Source: Collybiopsis luxurians FD-317 M1
Taxonomy: Eukaryota; Basidiomycota; Agaricomycetes; Agaricales; Omphalotaceae
Assembly (NCBI GenBank): GCA_000827265.1
Contig: KN834803.1
Location: 196,144-260,143, forward strand
Reading direction: 5' to 3'
DNA length: 64,000 bases
A model generated the notes under the pieces. It saw nothing but the letters and a program-made list of their open reading frames with translations, was not told the DNA's origin and did no database searches. The translations under genes and the position numbers were made by a program. Shown one piece after another: positions 34,640 through 45,431 of this stretch; position 1 is the first letter of the stretch; each line of letters starts with the position of its first letter.

Positions 34640-36430
34640 ACGCACAATGACATCCTGATTGGAAGTCGGAACTGGTCCAGATATAGCACTATTACCTATT
34701 AACCTTCCCACCTCTACATATAAATATCTTTGACTTATGACATTCCGTGATTGAAAATGAGAAGCAACGAACAGTGGAGTTTGCGAGATTCGGCCATGAG
34801 CAATTCCATAGCTGGGTGGCGCCAACATGACAGTCATCGTGAACACCCTCGTTTTCTAGGTACAACCGTTTCCGTTCAGAAAGCACGCTGCACTTATAAA
34901 ATGTAGTCTATCAACAACCAAACGGAACTGTCACGGAAATCTAGAACAACATTGAACGTTGTAATTAATTGCAAACCGAAGTAATTGAGTATTGCGACGG
35001 ATGTACGAGAAGAGGCTGACGGAGGACATGGTGCATTTTCTCATGTTCGACAGTTCTCGCACAAAGGACGGAGTTTCATCCAGATTGGAAGTTGGAGATG
35101 GTCCAGATATGGTGCTACGAGTAACACCTATGGGGCTTTCCCACCCCTATATATGACAATCCTCGGCTTATGACATTATGCAATTGAAAAAGGATAACCA
35201 ACAAACCGCGGAATTTCCGAGATTCGGCCATTTGCAATGCCATAGTTGGGTGGCGCCAACATGACGGTCATTGTGAACACTCTCGTTCTCTAGATATAGC
35301 CCTTCCGTTGCGAACGCACATTAAACTTACAAAATGTCGTCTATAAGCAAATAACGGGAACGGTGATAGAAATCTAGACCATTAAAAATCAAAGATCGAG
35401 ATCAATTGCAAACTGAAGTAATTGAATACTCGGAAGGATGTAGAGGTTGACGCATTGACGGAGGGCAAGGCGTATTGTTCTCACGTTGGGAAATTCTCGC
35501 TCTCGCACACAGGAAGGAGTTTGGGTCAAGGTGACTCTTTGGAAACTTAAGTAAATCAATACTCTGAAGGATGTTAGTGCAGAGGCTCACATGGTGCATT
35601 TTCTGATGTTCGGCAATTCTTGCACACAGGACAGAGAAAGGGTCAAGGTGGGTCATTACAAGCGTAAGTAATTGTGTCCTCTGAAGGATGGAGAAGTTGA
35701 TACAGGACAGGGTGAAAAAAATCTAGAACATTGGATATTCACAGTCAAGGTCAATTCCAACTGAAATAATAGAGTACTCTGAAGGACGTAAAAGTAGAGG
35801 CTGACAGAAGACATGGGAAATTTTCTGATGCTAGACAATTCTCGCACAAAAGACGGAGTTTGGCTCAAGGTGACTCCCATCAACACCGAAATATGCAGAC
35901 CGCCAAAGGCAGGGGGAATAACTTGATTGTTTCAATTTAAAATTGACCATGGTTGAACTCGATTTTTGCTATACTGTATCTGTTTGACCACAAATTCATT
36001 TTCCTCTCATGGTATGGTCGCAAAACCGGCCGCAGAAAAATCACCATATAAGGCGGGAGCTGTCAAAAAATTTGCCCTGTTATGCATTCAGATTTCCAAA
36101 ATGACCAGATTCATGGGGTCGCGTTACGCGTTACATGAATTTATGGTCGTAAAGATAGAAGAAAATTCCCCAGATTATTCTGACAACCTTGTGACGTGTA
36201 AGTGGTTCGTTAGTACGCTTTATGGACTTGAGAAAGTTGTCATTCAAAGTATCACTCAAGGAGTTCTCATGTTCTTGATGAGATTTGGAATTATTATTGA
36301 TATGGCATATTTGCATTTGGTATGATTGTCCTTTGTGCCATATCAAGCTATAAACTCTGGTACCAGAGATGACAGGTCTCAACAATTGGTCGAAGTCACT
36401 TGACATGCCCTAGAATTGACTTCACTTTGC
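34640..36430 (+). repeat. Type I upstream module of copy E, with amplified P3 units
   Basis: The longest module. P4 occurs twice (around 34650-34890 and 35090-35350, each with 'ggtggcgccaacatgac'). P3 is amplified: units beginning 'agtaattga...' followed by 'ggaaggatg' or 'gaaggatg' start near 34981, 35418, 35553, 35668 and 35766. Each carries some form of 'gcattttctgatgttcggcaattctcgcac'. P2 lies near 36170-36270. It ends at the conserved core promoter of copy E. Confidence 0.65.
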
Positions 36431-36431
36431 A

Positions 36432-36438
36432 TATAAAA
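36432..36438 (+). promoter_or_regulatory. TATA box of copy E
   Basis: TATAAAA in 'tttgcatataaaag', 65 bp before the start codon, with the conserved leader 'ctccctcatatcctccactctgcaagccaac' behind it. Confidence 0.7.
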
Positions 36439-36502
36439 GTAGTTTGTGCTCCCTCATATCCTCCACTCTGCAAGCCAACTTGAATCGCTAACTGCTCTCA
36501 AT

Positions 36503-36935
36503 ATGTCTGCTGGAAATGTATGTTTCCTGTCTAAAATGAACTTGAGCATCTTTGTCTAATGCTGTTTGCAGGTTTCACGAATTATTGTCTCCAACCATGG
36601 ATCCTTCGATGCCAGTATTTGGGTCATTGTTGGGCCAGGTGCCGCCTTGGCTCTCAATCCCACGGTTGAGGCTGGTGACATCAACATTTCCCTTGACCTC
36701 ACCACTGTCAGAGGGCTCAACAACGGCGATCAGGTTAGTCCCTCAATGTCTCATTATTATCAAGCTAAAGAGTGGTAAATAGTTCACTGTTCGTGCTGTA
36801 TCTGGCCAAGGTGTTCAGGCAAACAATACCACTGTTCTCACTTACACTAGGAACTCCACTGATGCTGGCCGCTACAGTGTCGCTGGCACTGCGGTTGCGC
36901 CTGGCATTTCTTTCCAGGGCATTCACTCTATCTAG
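36503..36935 (+). CDS. Small single-domain family protein, type I (copy E)
   Basis: Exons 36503-36517, 36572-36733 and 36783-36935, giving 109 residues. Introns are 54 and 49 bp, phase 0. The protein is very close to copy A, sharing the Ser-Leu-Asp after the DIN motif (INISLDL) and SGQGVQANN in exon 3. It ends IHSI rather than IHPI. All splice sites, the start and the stop are intact. It faces pseudogene F convergently. Function unknown, as for the rest of the family. Confidence 0.8.
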
Positions 36936-38811
36936 TTACATCATTCGTGTGGACGGCGTTTTGCCTAGATTTCAAATTTGATTGTGTTTGATTTCAAACT
37001 TTAGCTGCATATACCTTGTAAATCAAAAATGGATTGTGTTCTATAATTGCAGTAGTTACTTGTGAGCAAAACTTTACAGATAGGATATTTGGGTCAGTAT
37101 TCGCATCTTCCATTGGTTTGAGAAAGAGGTTAGAAGGTAAACCTGCCACATACACTGTTACAAATCATGAGATAGAAGCATTATGCTATGTTGCTTGCCA
37201 TCAATGACTCCATAGGCCATGGAACCTTTCAACTTCTTTGCTCAGAGTGTCCTGATAAGGAATTATCTAGTCACAAATCTTTTTCCCTGCATGTATTCAT
37301 CTCCGAAGGGTGATTAGATAACTTGTTGAATTCAAAGTCTCCAAATGTATCCTTACAAAAGTAACTTAAGGGTGCTGTGAGCTACCATTTCGAATGGAAG
37401 TTCAGTCCTCATGATGCATTATGGATACCTCTGAACTGAACTGAACTGAAATTCCCCTGAATGATGCATCATCTGGGACCTAAATAACATTAGTTGTGGT
37501 CATATTTTCAGAGATTTCTCAGACCTTGCTTTCTTCAGTTGCAAGGTTTTTTTGCTCCGTGTAGCATGGTGTAGTACTAAGTGCAAATTTTAAGTCGGAT
37601 CTAAAGAAGCATGTCCCATGAAGTTCAATGCACACCCTCAGTGTAGTGAATTGAACTGGATTTCAAACTGTCATGCATCAACAGTGGACTTGAACGGATG
37701 AACTGAACCTGACAATGCATCCTGAATTATATTGGTTGAACTTCCATTTGAAATGGTACAGGAGACCTTGACAAGCTTATTGTACATTTGTTATTTTTTG
37801 CATATTAGCTCTGTACCAAAATTGACAAATCACAATAAGTAGAGGACTACATTCTGGACTAATGAGTTTCTGTCGAACCAGACCGAAGCTTTCAGTCATT
37901 GAAAGATTACCACTTAAGAGATTTTCCAAAGCAAGCTAAGGATATCAATGACATTAAATGAGTCTGTGCACCCTCAACTTGCAGCAAGAAAACATTGGAA
38001 GCACTGTATAATAGTTGTATGTCCAGTGTATAATTAGTGAATAGTCAATGAATGACGGCGGTTTGATTCAAAAGTGCAACGTACGATATTTCAGTCCCTT
38101 GGCTGTATATGACTGATGCATGATGCGCCGTAACAGATATACCATTACGCCCATTATATGGATCATACATCTGTGAATTTGTTGATGTAGGGAGAATGCA
38201 AAGCTTGTCCGGCATTTGTCACCAGTAATATCTGACCCCCTATCCTTGGCAAGAACATGAGACAATGATTTAGTAAGCATTCAGTACTATCTATTTACCA
38301 GAACAAGAAATACTCTTTCTTTCCTCGCTTCATTCAGAATTCGTGGAAGCTGTCTAATGAGAACAAAAAGCAAGTGTTGGGATGCCTAGATTGCAAGCCT
38401 GACACACAAGTCGTCAATAAGAACACCTCTACAACACCTTTAGTAAGGAAATCCAAAGATTCCATAGACCATGAAGCCGTTCAGTGCCAACAACATGGCT
38501 CCATACATGATTCTGAGTAGGACATTCAAGTTCTTTCTTCTTTCTTGCACCAATGGAAGAGGGAAATACTGAAACCAAAGAAGGAAGTCCATGATTCGCA
38601 ACTTGAGAAAAGACAGCAAGTTACAAAAGCCAGAGGTCAGTCATAACCAGAAAATTCCCCTGTCTGTATGATTTTTCACCTCATAGCTCCAAGTAATAGA
38701 ACACGCCCCATTGCAACTTTGAGTTACAAGGGACATATACACAACAGTGCAGCCGAAGTTTGAAATCGGACTCAAAATCCAGACAAAACTTCTTCCGTAA
38801 CGATGATATAT
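36936..38811. other. Intergenic, no gene seen
   Basis: About 1.9 kb with no supported gene. It contains short self-similar 'gaactgaactgaa' and 'atgcatca' runs (37400-37700) but no clear repeat family. Confidence 0.45.
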
Positions 38812-39245
38812 CTAAATAGGGTGAATGCCCTGGAAAGAAATGCCAGGCGCAACTGCAGTGCCAGCCATACTGTAGTGGGTGGGCTCAGTAGGGCTCCTAG
38901 TGTAGGTGAGGATGGTGGTATTGTTTGCTTGGGCACCTTGTCCAGATACAACCCGAACAGTAAACTATTCACCACTCTATTAGCTGGGTAATAATGAGAT
39001 ACTGAAGGACTAGCCTGATCGCTGTTGTTGAGCCCTTTGACAGTGGTGAGGTCGAGGACAATGTTGATGTCACCAGTCTCAACCATGGGATTAAGAGCAT
39101 AGGAGGTGCCCACCCCAACGATGATAAATACACTGACATCGAAGGATCCACGGTTGGAGATAACAATTCAAGAAACCTGCAAACAGCATTAGATAAAGAT
39201 GCTGAACTTCATTCTAGATGGGAAACATATGTTTCCAGCAGACGT
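38812..39245 (-). pseudogene. Broken small-family gene (copy F)
   Basis: Full-length homology to type I genes, but with several lesions. The start codon is ACG instead of ATG (39245-39243). The first donor is AT instead of GT. The third codon of exon 2 is TGA. The second donor is GC. Exon 3 is open to a TAG at 38814-38812. Substitutions are spread through all exons, so decay is not recent. The conserved proximal promoter is replaced by unrelated sequence beyond about 39260. Confidence 0.85.
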
Positions 39246-40959
39246 ATTAAGAGCAGTTAGTCAGCCACATAGGATGCAAAACCCAACGCACCAAAATCAT
39301 AGTGCGTTAAATGCACCACCTGAGGCACTTTTGATTAGTCATGGGAAATCAATTACTTCGGCAATGAGCCAATGATGACCGCCAACCTGGTATCGTGGTT
39401 TCCACATGCATGAAATTATCAAAAACCTTCATTTCATTCTATCCGCTGTTCCAAACAGAGACCTGGAAATTGAAATAATAATTATTTTCTCCAACGTGCA
39501 TATCCCTCGCCAGCAAAGAACCCAAAGACCAAAATATCTAGTGATCTGCAACAAAGTGTATGTGATTATAGTCATAACATCTCAGCAGAGAATATAGCAG
39601 GTAATTTCACCTTGTTAGTAACTACAAGAAGAAATCTAGAAGTTGTAAGATATGATACAGACTGCTACAGATTCATTGCATGAATCTCGCATACAAAAAT
39701 GCAATGTCGTGATAGTGCTGATGCCAAATTATAATATAAGCTAATAAGTAGTTCTGCTGAGTTCTGCAGAGTGTAATGCATGGTGGGTCCAGAATAGCTT
39801 GTAGTGGAAAGGCAGGGCAAGGATTGATCGGGGACCTTGCATGTAGGTTGTTCAGAGGCAGGTGTCACTATTTATGAGTGCATGGAATGAAATGAAATGC
39901 TGAGTTTATGCTAATTCAACTTGAAGACAGGCAATCTTTGAATTGATCTAAATTTTGCAATTTATATTATTTTAGTTAGCATATGTTACATTTGATGATC
40001 CAGACATGAGGACCACCACTCATTAGCGTTTGCCCACTAATGTGTCAAGTGGCTATTGGGGAGGAGCGGATTTGGATCAATATAATATTGCTGTAGGTAA
40101 CGACTCTTCTTGATAACAAATGTTATCTGCACTTCTAAATTTCTGGCTGAATCTGTATTTATGTTGGGTATAGAAGGCAATAGACTGGCTAAAATATGAA
40201 AGGATGGTTGAAATGTGAGTAAATTTCAGGATTGGGACAAATCTTAAATATATTATCATGACTCAAAAAGAATGACAACTTTAGAATCTACTTTCTTTTT
40301 GAAGATACATCCATACTATGTGGGTAAAATGATTGCAAATACTTATCTTGTGGCATACAATGGGGCAAGGGTAATCAATGGGAGTACCCACAAGGCATGT
40401 GAATGTGTGCTGCAATAGTGTTAGACAAGGGTATGGGTATACCTGCAAGGGTTCAGGGTAAGGGTATGCAATGGTCTGGGTTCAGGTCATGGGGATCTGG
40501 ACCTGCAGTCATCTAAACTGCTTTTGCAGGCTTGAGGAGTTGTTATAATATATGTTTTTTTCAATGAAAATATCATTTTTGAACTATTTTAGATAAATTT
40601 AGATATTTACTTGGCCACATATGGTATAAACCCGCGATAAGATACCGCAGTATTGCAGGTAGGGTTCCCACAGGGTCTGGGTAATTTTTGTACCTGGGGG
40701 TATACCCCTGTCCAACCCGGTGTGTGCAAAATAACTTTTTTCTCATTCATAACACTCTAATGAGCAAAATTTCAAATTGACTTCAAATTGACTTCAAATC
40801 ACTCCAAAATATCTTAGCTGCAATTGAGGCTTTGTTATCTCTGTATCAGCTGTATTTCTCACAACTACAATGGGTAGGGCACAACATATGGTAAATTCCA
40901 TCATAGTGCTACTACTTATAGGCTTGTACAATTCAGTTTAGAAGATGACCATCAGTACA
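39246..40959. other. Intergenic, no gene seen
   Basis: Contains R3 copy 3 (39875-40050) and low-complexity 'gggta' and 'caagggta' runs at 40370-40480 and 40670-40710. No gene is supported. Confidence 0.45.
39875..40050 (+). repeat. Dispersed repeat R3, copy 3
   Basis: Same orientation as 427-630 and 31141-31330. Shares 'gcatggaatgaaatg', 'aggcaatctt', 'ttattttagttagcat' and 'ccactaatgtgtcaagt'. Confidence 0.6.
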
Positions 40960-41417
40960 TCACCTCAAGGTAGGGCGAATACCCTGGAAGGAAAGGCCAG
41001 GGGCCACTGCAGTGTCAGTGACGGTGTAGTGACCAGTATCTGTGGTGTTCCTGGTGTAGGTGAGGACAACTGTATTGTTGGCCTGCTCCCCTTGTCCAGA
41101 TACAGCTCTAACAGTAAACTATATAATAACCAAGATTTAAGTAAGTTGATAACAATAAAGACTCTTTCCAAAATTGGCTAACCTCATCACCATTGGTGAG
41201 TCCTTCAACCTTGGTTAGATCCAGGACAATATCAACATCTCCTACATAGACCGGGGGATTAAGGGCATAGATAGCACCCATTGGCCCTACAATCAGAAAG
41301 ATACTGGCGTCGATGAATCCATTGTTGGAGACAACAAGTTGAGTAACCTGGGAACAGGATTAAGAACAGGGGCCCAGACTCATTCTGAAGCACAGAGCAT
41401 ACATTTCCAGCAGACAT
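40960..41417 (-). CDS. Small single-domain family protein, type II (copy G)
   Basis: Exons 41417-41403, 41347-41183 and 41118-40960, giving about 112 residues. Introns are 55 and 64 bp. It shares the type II traits of copy B: a GPMG turn with one extra residue, GDE before intron 2, and SGQGEQANN. The SNHGSFDAS motif is altered to SNNGFIDAS. The usual stop is read through because TAG has become TTG, and the frame ends two codons later, giving IRPTLR. Otherwise intact. It is divergent from type I copy H, mirroring the A/B pair. Function unknown. Confidence 0.72.
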
Positions 41418-41479
41418 ATTGAGTAGTTAGCGAGCGGAGTTGGCTTGCACTTTGAAACTCATGAGGAGGCGCAGACCGC

Positions 41480-41486
41480 TTTTATA
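41480..41486 (-). promoter_or_regulatory. TATA box of copy G
   Basis: TATAAAA on the minus strand in 'ttgtataaaagcgg', 63 bp before the start codon. Confidence 0.6.
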
Positions 41487-41624
41487 CAATGTACAGATAA
41501 CTTCAAAAGGCGAAATGTTCCATATTGAGCAAATAACAATAATTCGCAAGGGTAAGACGCCGAACGATGAATAGTTCCAAATTGAACATGCACCACTGAC
41601 TAACATTCTACACATGTTTCTGAT

Positions 41625-41960
41625 GCCACCGACATTTATTTTTCAGGCAACCCAGCCCAATGAACTAGTTTTGCACCAAAAACATTGGTAAGACAGCTTT
41701 CAATTGTTGTCGAAATGACGGGGTGAATGTGAGCTAAGTGTAAATGGACATTTCCTTTTCCACGGACCACATAAGGATTGACACACTCAGGTTGAACATC
41801 ATCCATTTTCTACCGAACTACAAGGGTCAAGAATCCAGTTTACATATGTGGGTGTGAATGAACTGGGTTCTTCGCCCAAGTATTGCTGAGAATTGAAATG
41901 TGTACAAAGCTTCCAGGCTGTCAGCCCAACTGCCAATGTCCTTTGCAGACACAATTCAAC
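41625..41960 (+). repeat. Type II upstream block X (before copy G)
   Basis: Upstream of minus-strand copy G. It matches 14260-14612 directly and 3905-4250 inverted. Shared landmarks are 'ttgcaccaaaaa', 'tggacatttccttttcca', 'aaggattgacacact' and 'gaactgggttcttcg'. Confidence 0.65.
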
Positions 41961-41984
41961 TAGCCCTCATAGTAAGTAGTGAGC

Positions 41985-43325
41985 TGACAGAGCAGATTAA
42001 TTGGGAGCTGGAATGCAGGTGCAGATCAACCGAAACCAGGTGTCATCAATGTCATGACCCTGTTTCCTTCATATCTCCATCTATTCAAGTTGACCAATTG
42101 TTTCCGGTTCGAGCCCATCAGAAGTCGGGGCTGGTCCAATTTAGCCCTATTGCCTATTAGCCTTCGGTAATTGTAAAAGGCAAAAACTTGCAAATTCTAC
42201 CATTCATTGCTTTTCCTTTTTCAATCACTTACTGTCATAAGTCCAGGATTTTTATACGTAGTAGTAGAATTTGTAAGTTTCGGCCATTTACAATTACATG
42301 GAACAGTTGCAACAACAGGGTAAACACCCTCATTCTCTAGATAGAACCCTTTCCATCGGGAATGCACATTAAACTTACAAAATGCCTTCTATAGGCAAAG
42401 AATCAGAACTGTAACAGGAATCTAGAACCTTAGATATTGATATTGTTAAAACAGGTCTTAAGTTATCTGCAAAATACTTGCAAGTCGCGTTAATTGTATA
42501 ATCAAGTTGTTCCTAAGTGTCACCTGTCAAGCAATTTTGGCTCCAATCCTAGGACAATAGTGAACTTAAGTAATTGAGTACTCTGAAGGACATAAAGGTT
42601 GACAGAGAGCATGGTGCATTTTCTGATGCTGGCAATTCTCGCACACAGGACGGAGCTTGGGTAGATGCAGCCACTGGCACATTACACTTTACAGTTATAA
42701 TTAACCTTCTCACAAGTTGCTGTCACCTGTCAAGCCATTTCGGTTCCAAACCAAGATAAATGGTGAACTTAAGTAATTGAGTACTCTGAAGGATGTAGAG
42801 TCTGACAGAGAACATGGTACATTTCCTGATGCTCGGCAACTCTCACACACAGGATGGAACTTGGGTCGAGGTGGCTTCCATTGACACTGAACCTGGAACC
42901 ATGCAGACCACAAAAGTCAGGGGAATGGCCTCCATGGCCATGGCATTTCAATGTAAAATGAATGATACTTGAACCCAATTTTTTTTACCATGAAATTACT
43001 TGGAGCCAAATTAGCTGCAAGAAAACATCCACATATTGCTCTGATGCTCAGTATGCCTTGTGACAAGCAAGTAGTAGGAACCTTAATAGTGTTACTCAGC
43101 ACGCTTCATGCACCTGTGGAAAGCTTGCACTCAAAGTTTCATCAAAGAGTTCTCAGGTTCACGATCATATTCGGATGAGTGCTAACACACGGCATATTGG
43201 CATCGATTATCATTGTTCTTTGTTCAATATCCACCTATCAGACTTCCGGGACATTTTGTTCCAGGAATGACAGGACTTAACAATGGGTCAATGCTATTCA
43301 ACCACTAGAATTGAGTTTACTTTGC
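41985..43325 (+). repeat. Type I upstream module of copy H
   Basis: Inverted match of 12765-13935. P4 is near 42290-42430. Two P3 units begin near 42564 and 42773 ('agtaattgagtactctgaagga'). P2 is near 43100-43160 ('cctgtggaaagctt'). Confidence 0.65.
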
Positions 43326-43326
43326 A

Positions 43327-43333
43327 TATAAAA
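43327..43333 (+). promoter_or_regulatory. TATA box of copy H
   Basis: TATAAAA in 'tttgcatataaaagcagc', 65 bp before the start codon, identical in context to copy D. Confidence 0.7.
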
Positions 43334-43397
43334 GCAGCTTGTGCTCCCTCATATCCTTCACTCTGCAAGCCAACTCGACTCGCTAACTGCTCTCAAT

Positions 43398-43828
43398 ATG
43401 TCTGCTGGAAATGTATGCTCCCTGTCTGGAGTGAGGTTGACCATCTTTTAATGCTGTTTGCAGGTTTCTCGAATTGTTGTCTCCAACCATGGATCCTTCG
43501 ATGCCAGTATTTGGGTCATTGTTGGGCCAGGTGCCGCTCTCGCGCTCAATCCCACGGTTGAGGCTGGTGACATCAACATTACCCTCGACCTCACCACTGT
43601 CAGAGGACTCAACAACGGCGATCAGGTTAGTCTTTCAATTTCTCATTATTATCCAGCTAATAGAGTGGTGAATAGTTCAATGTTCGCGCTGTATCTGGAC
43701 AAGGTATCCAGGCAAACAATAACACCATCCTCACCTACACTAGGAACTCCAGTGATGCTGGCCACTACAGTGTCACTGGCACTGCGGTTGCACCTGGCAT
43801 TTCTTTCCAGGGCATTCACCCTATCTAG
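43398..43828 (+). CDS. Small single-domain family protein, type I (copy H)
   Basis: Exons 43398-43412, 43464-43625 and 43676-43828, giving 109 residues. Introns are 51 and 50 bp. The coding sequence is nearly identical to copy D, with matching INITLDL, FNVRAVSGQGIQ and SSDAGHYSVTG stretches. Start, stop and splice signals are intact. It is transcribed away from copy G across a 2 kb region made of block X and the type I module. Function unknown. Confidence 0.8.
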
Positions 43829-44118
43829 TTATATCATCCTTGTGGATGGACTTTTGTCTACTTGTTTGAGTTCAATTTTAAACTTTGGCTGCATACCTTG
43901 TAAATAAATTTTCAATGGGTTGCGTTCTATCACTTGAAGTTATGAGGTGAAATAATTATTAGTTAATGATGCAATAATGAAGCCTCAACTACCCTCTTGA
44001 TTGAATTTTTATCTCACGATCGCCATTCGTCGAGCGCATCATATTCAATCATCATTGAACCGCTATTCACAGGTTTGCACAATTAAGATGAGAACAATGT
44101 CCATAAAGAACGTCAGCC

Positions 44119-44271
44119 CTAGATGGGGTAAATACCCTGGAAGGAAAGGCTAGGAGCAACAGCAGTGCCAGTGATGGTATAGCGGCCAGCGTCCGCCGAG
44201 TTCTTTGTGTAAGTGAGTATACTGTTATTATTTGCCTAGACACCCTGTCCCGATACAGCCCAAACCATAAA
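44119..44271 (-). pseudogene. Isolated third exon of a small-family gene (copy I)
   Basis: A complete 153 bp third exon with its 'aatag' acceptor, but no exon 1 or 2 follows upstream. The codon equivalent to Gln in SGQGxQANN is TAG, an in-frame stop. The end reads SFQGIYPI. It lies 290 bp downstream of copy H in inverted orientation, perhaps a remnant left by the duplication event. Confidence 0.8.
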
Positions 44272-45059
44272 CTATTCTATAGAGAAATACTCTGATTATA
44301 ATGTGTAGCAACCCACTAGAATGCTATTGCAACCTCGGCCTTTTGAATCACTAGGGATGTAATGTTGAAAGCTTTTAAAGTTCTATTTTTCACCTAAGAA
44401 AACTTTGCTTGAAGCCCTTGTACGTCTACTCAACTTTAGGATTCCAACTCATTATTAATGTACATCAAACAAGCTAGAACATGATTTCCCATTACTGAAT
44501 TTAAACAGTGGGGGGTGTAGGGCGATTTCATATTAAGGTAAAGCATGTTATCACACAGTGTATTGGTTTTTATAACTTCGGCATAACAGCTTTGATTGAA
44601 AATTTCTGTCTCGGGGCCAGGAGAAAAGACCTCGGGATCTCAGCTCCCAGTGGTGTATTAATTGTAACCCCTGCACAGAAATGGCTTTGATTACAGTTGA
44701 TATGGTTGTTATTGTCACTCTAGCCTGGTAACAAAGCCCTCGAAGAGGTTGTTCTTGTTACACAAGAAACCTTGTTAGAGGGTCTGGAAAACCAGAGGGA
44801 AAAAATTGGCATAGACTTTTGACCTGCCACTTATAGAAGGTGCATTTACCATCATAATGTTAGTCAAGAATGTAGTCCTTTATTTAGTGTAATTTGTCTA
44901 TTTAAGTATAGAGCTGATGTGCAAGAAGTAACAAAAGTAGATCAAGCTTGTCAAGGTCTAAGTAATAACATAAGTTACTTTTGTAAGGCCATATTTGCGG
45001 ACTGTGAATTTGAAATCATCCATCGGAAATGAATACATGCAGGGACGACTTGATAATTT
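44272..45059. other. Intergenic, no gene seen
   Basis: No supported feature. A weak open frame at 44508-44690 has no counterpart. Confidence 0.4.
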
Positions 45060-45431
45060 CTTGTCAGAACAGTGTTAAGTTCACTTCTATATACATGTTG
45101 ATTGTCTGCCAGAATGCCCTGTTCTGATATAACCCGAACATTTAACTGTCAAACACATTGACAACTTGCTACTAAACAGAGATTTCAGATGGCCAACTTA
45201 CTGTCATGCCATCTGAAAGGCCGCCGATGGTAGTGAGGTCAAACCTAACATCCTTGTCACCAGCGTTGAGCAGGGGCTTTAGTTCATAGGCAGCAGTAGG
45301 CGAATGAATGAGCCAGAGCTTACCATCAGAGGGAGTATGGTTGAATGCAATAATTTCAGATACTTGAAAGTTGTGAGATAACATTGCCTGTAATTAGGTT
45401 CATAAATGGTGCATATTTTGCCAGCAGACAT
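45060..45431 (-). pseudogene. Diverged small-family gene, probably broken (copy J)
   Basis: The start codon and MSAG (45431-45420) are kept, but the first donor is AT instead of GT. Exon 2 (45363 down to about 45205) is open and clearly related (EIIAFNHTPSDGKLWLI, NAGDKDVRFDLTTIGGLSDG), though much diverged. Exon 3 begins LNVRVISEQG, then carries an insertion of about 25 bp and loses similarity before the usual C-terminus. The lineage is distinct from both type I and type II. A functional gene with different splicing cannot be excluded. Confidence 0.6.

Noticed and set aside
35402..35886. Minus-strand open frames with a repeated 'LCARIAEHQKM'-like phrase
   Set aside because: The phrase arises from the P3 non-coding repeat. 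It is not conserved in frame between modules, and all genes run the other way.
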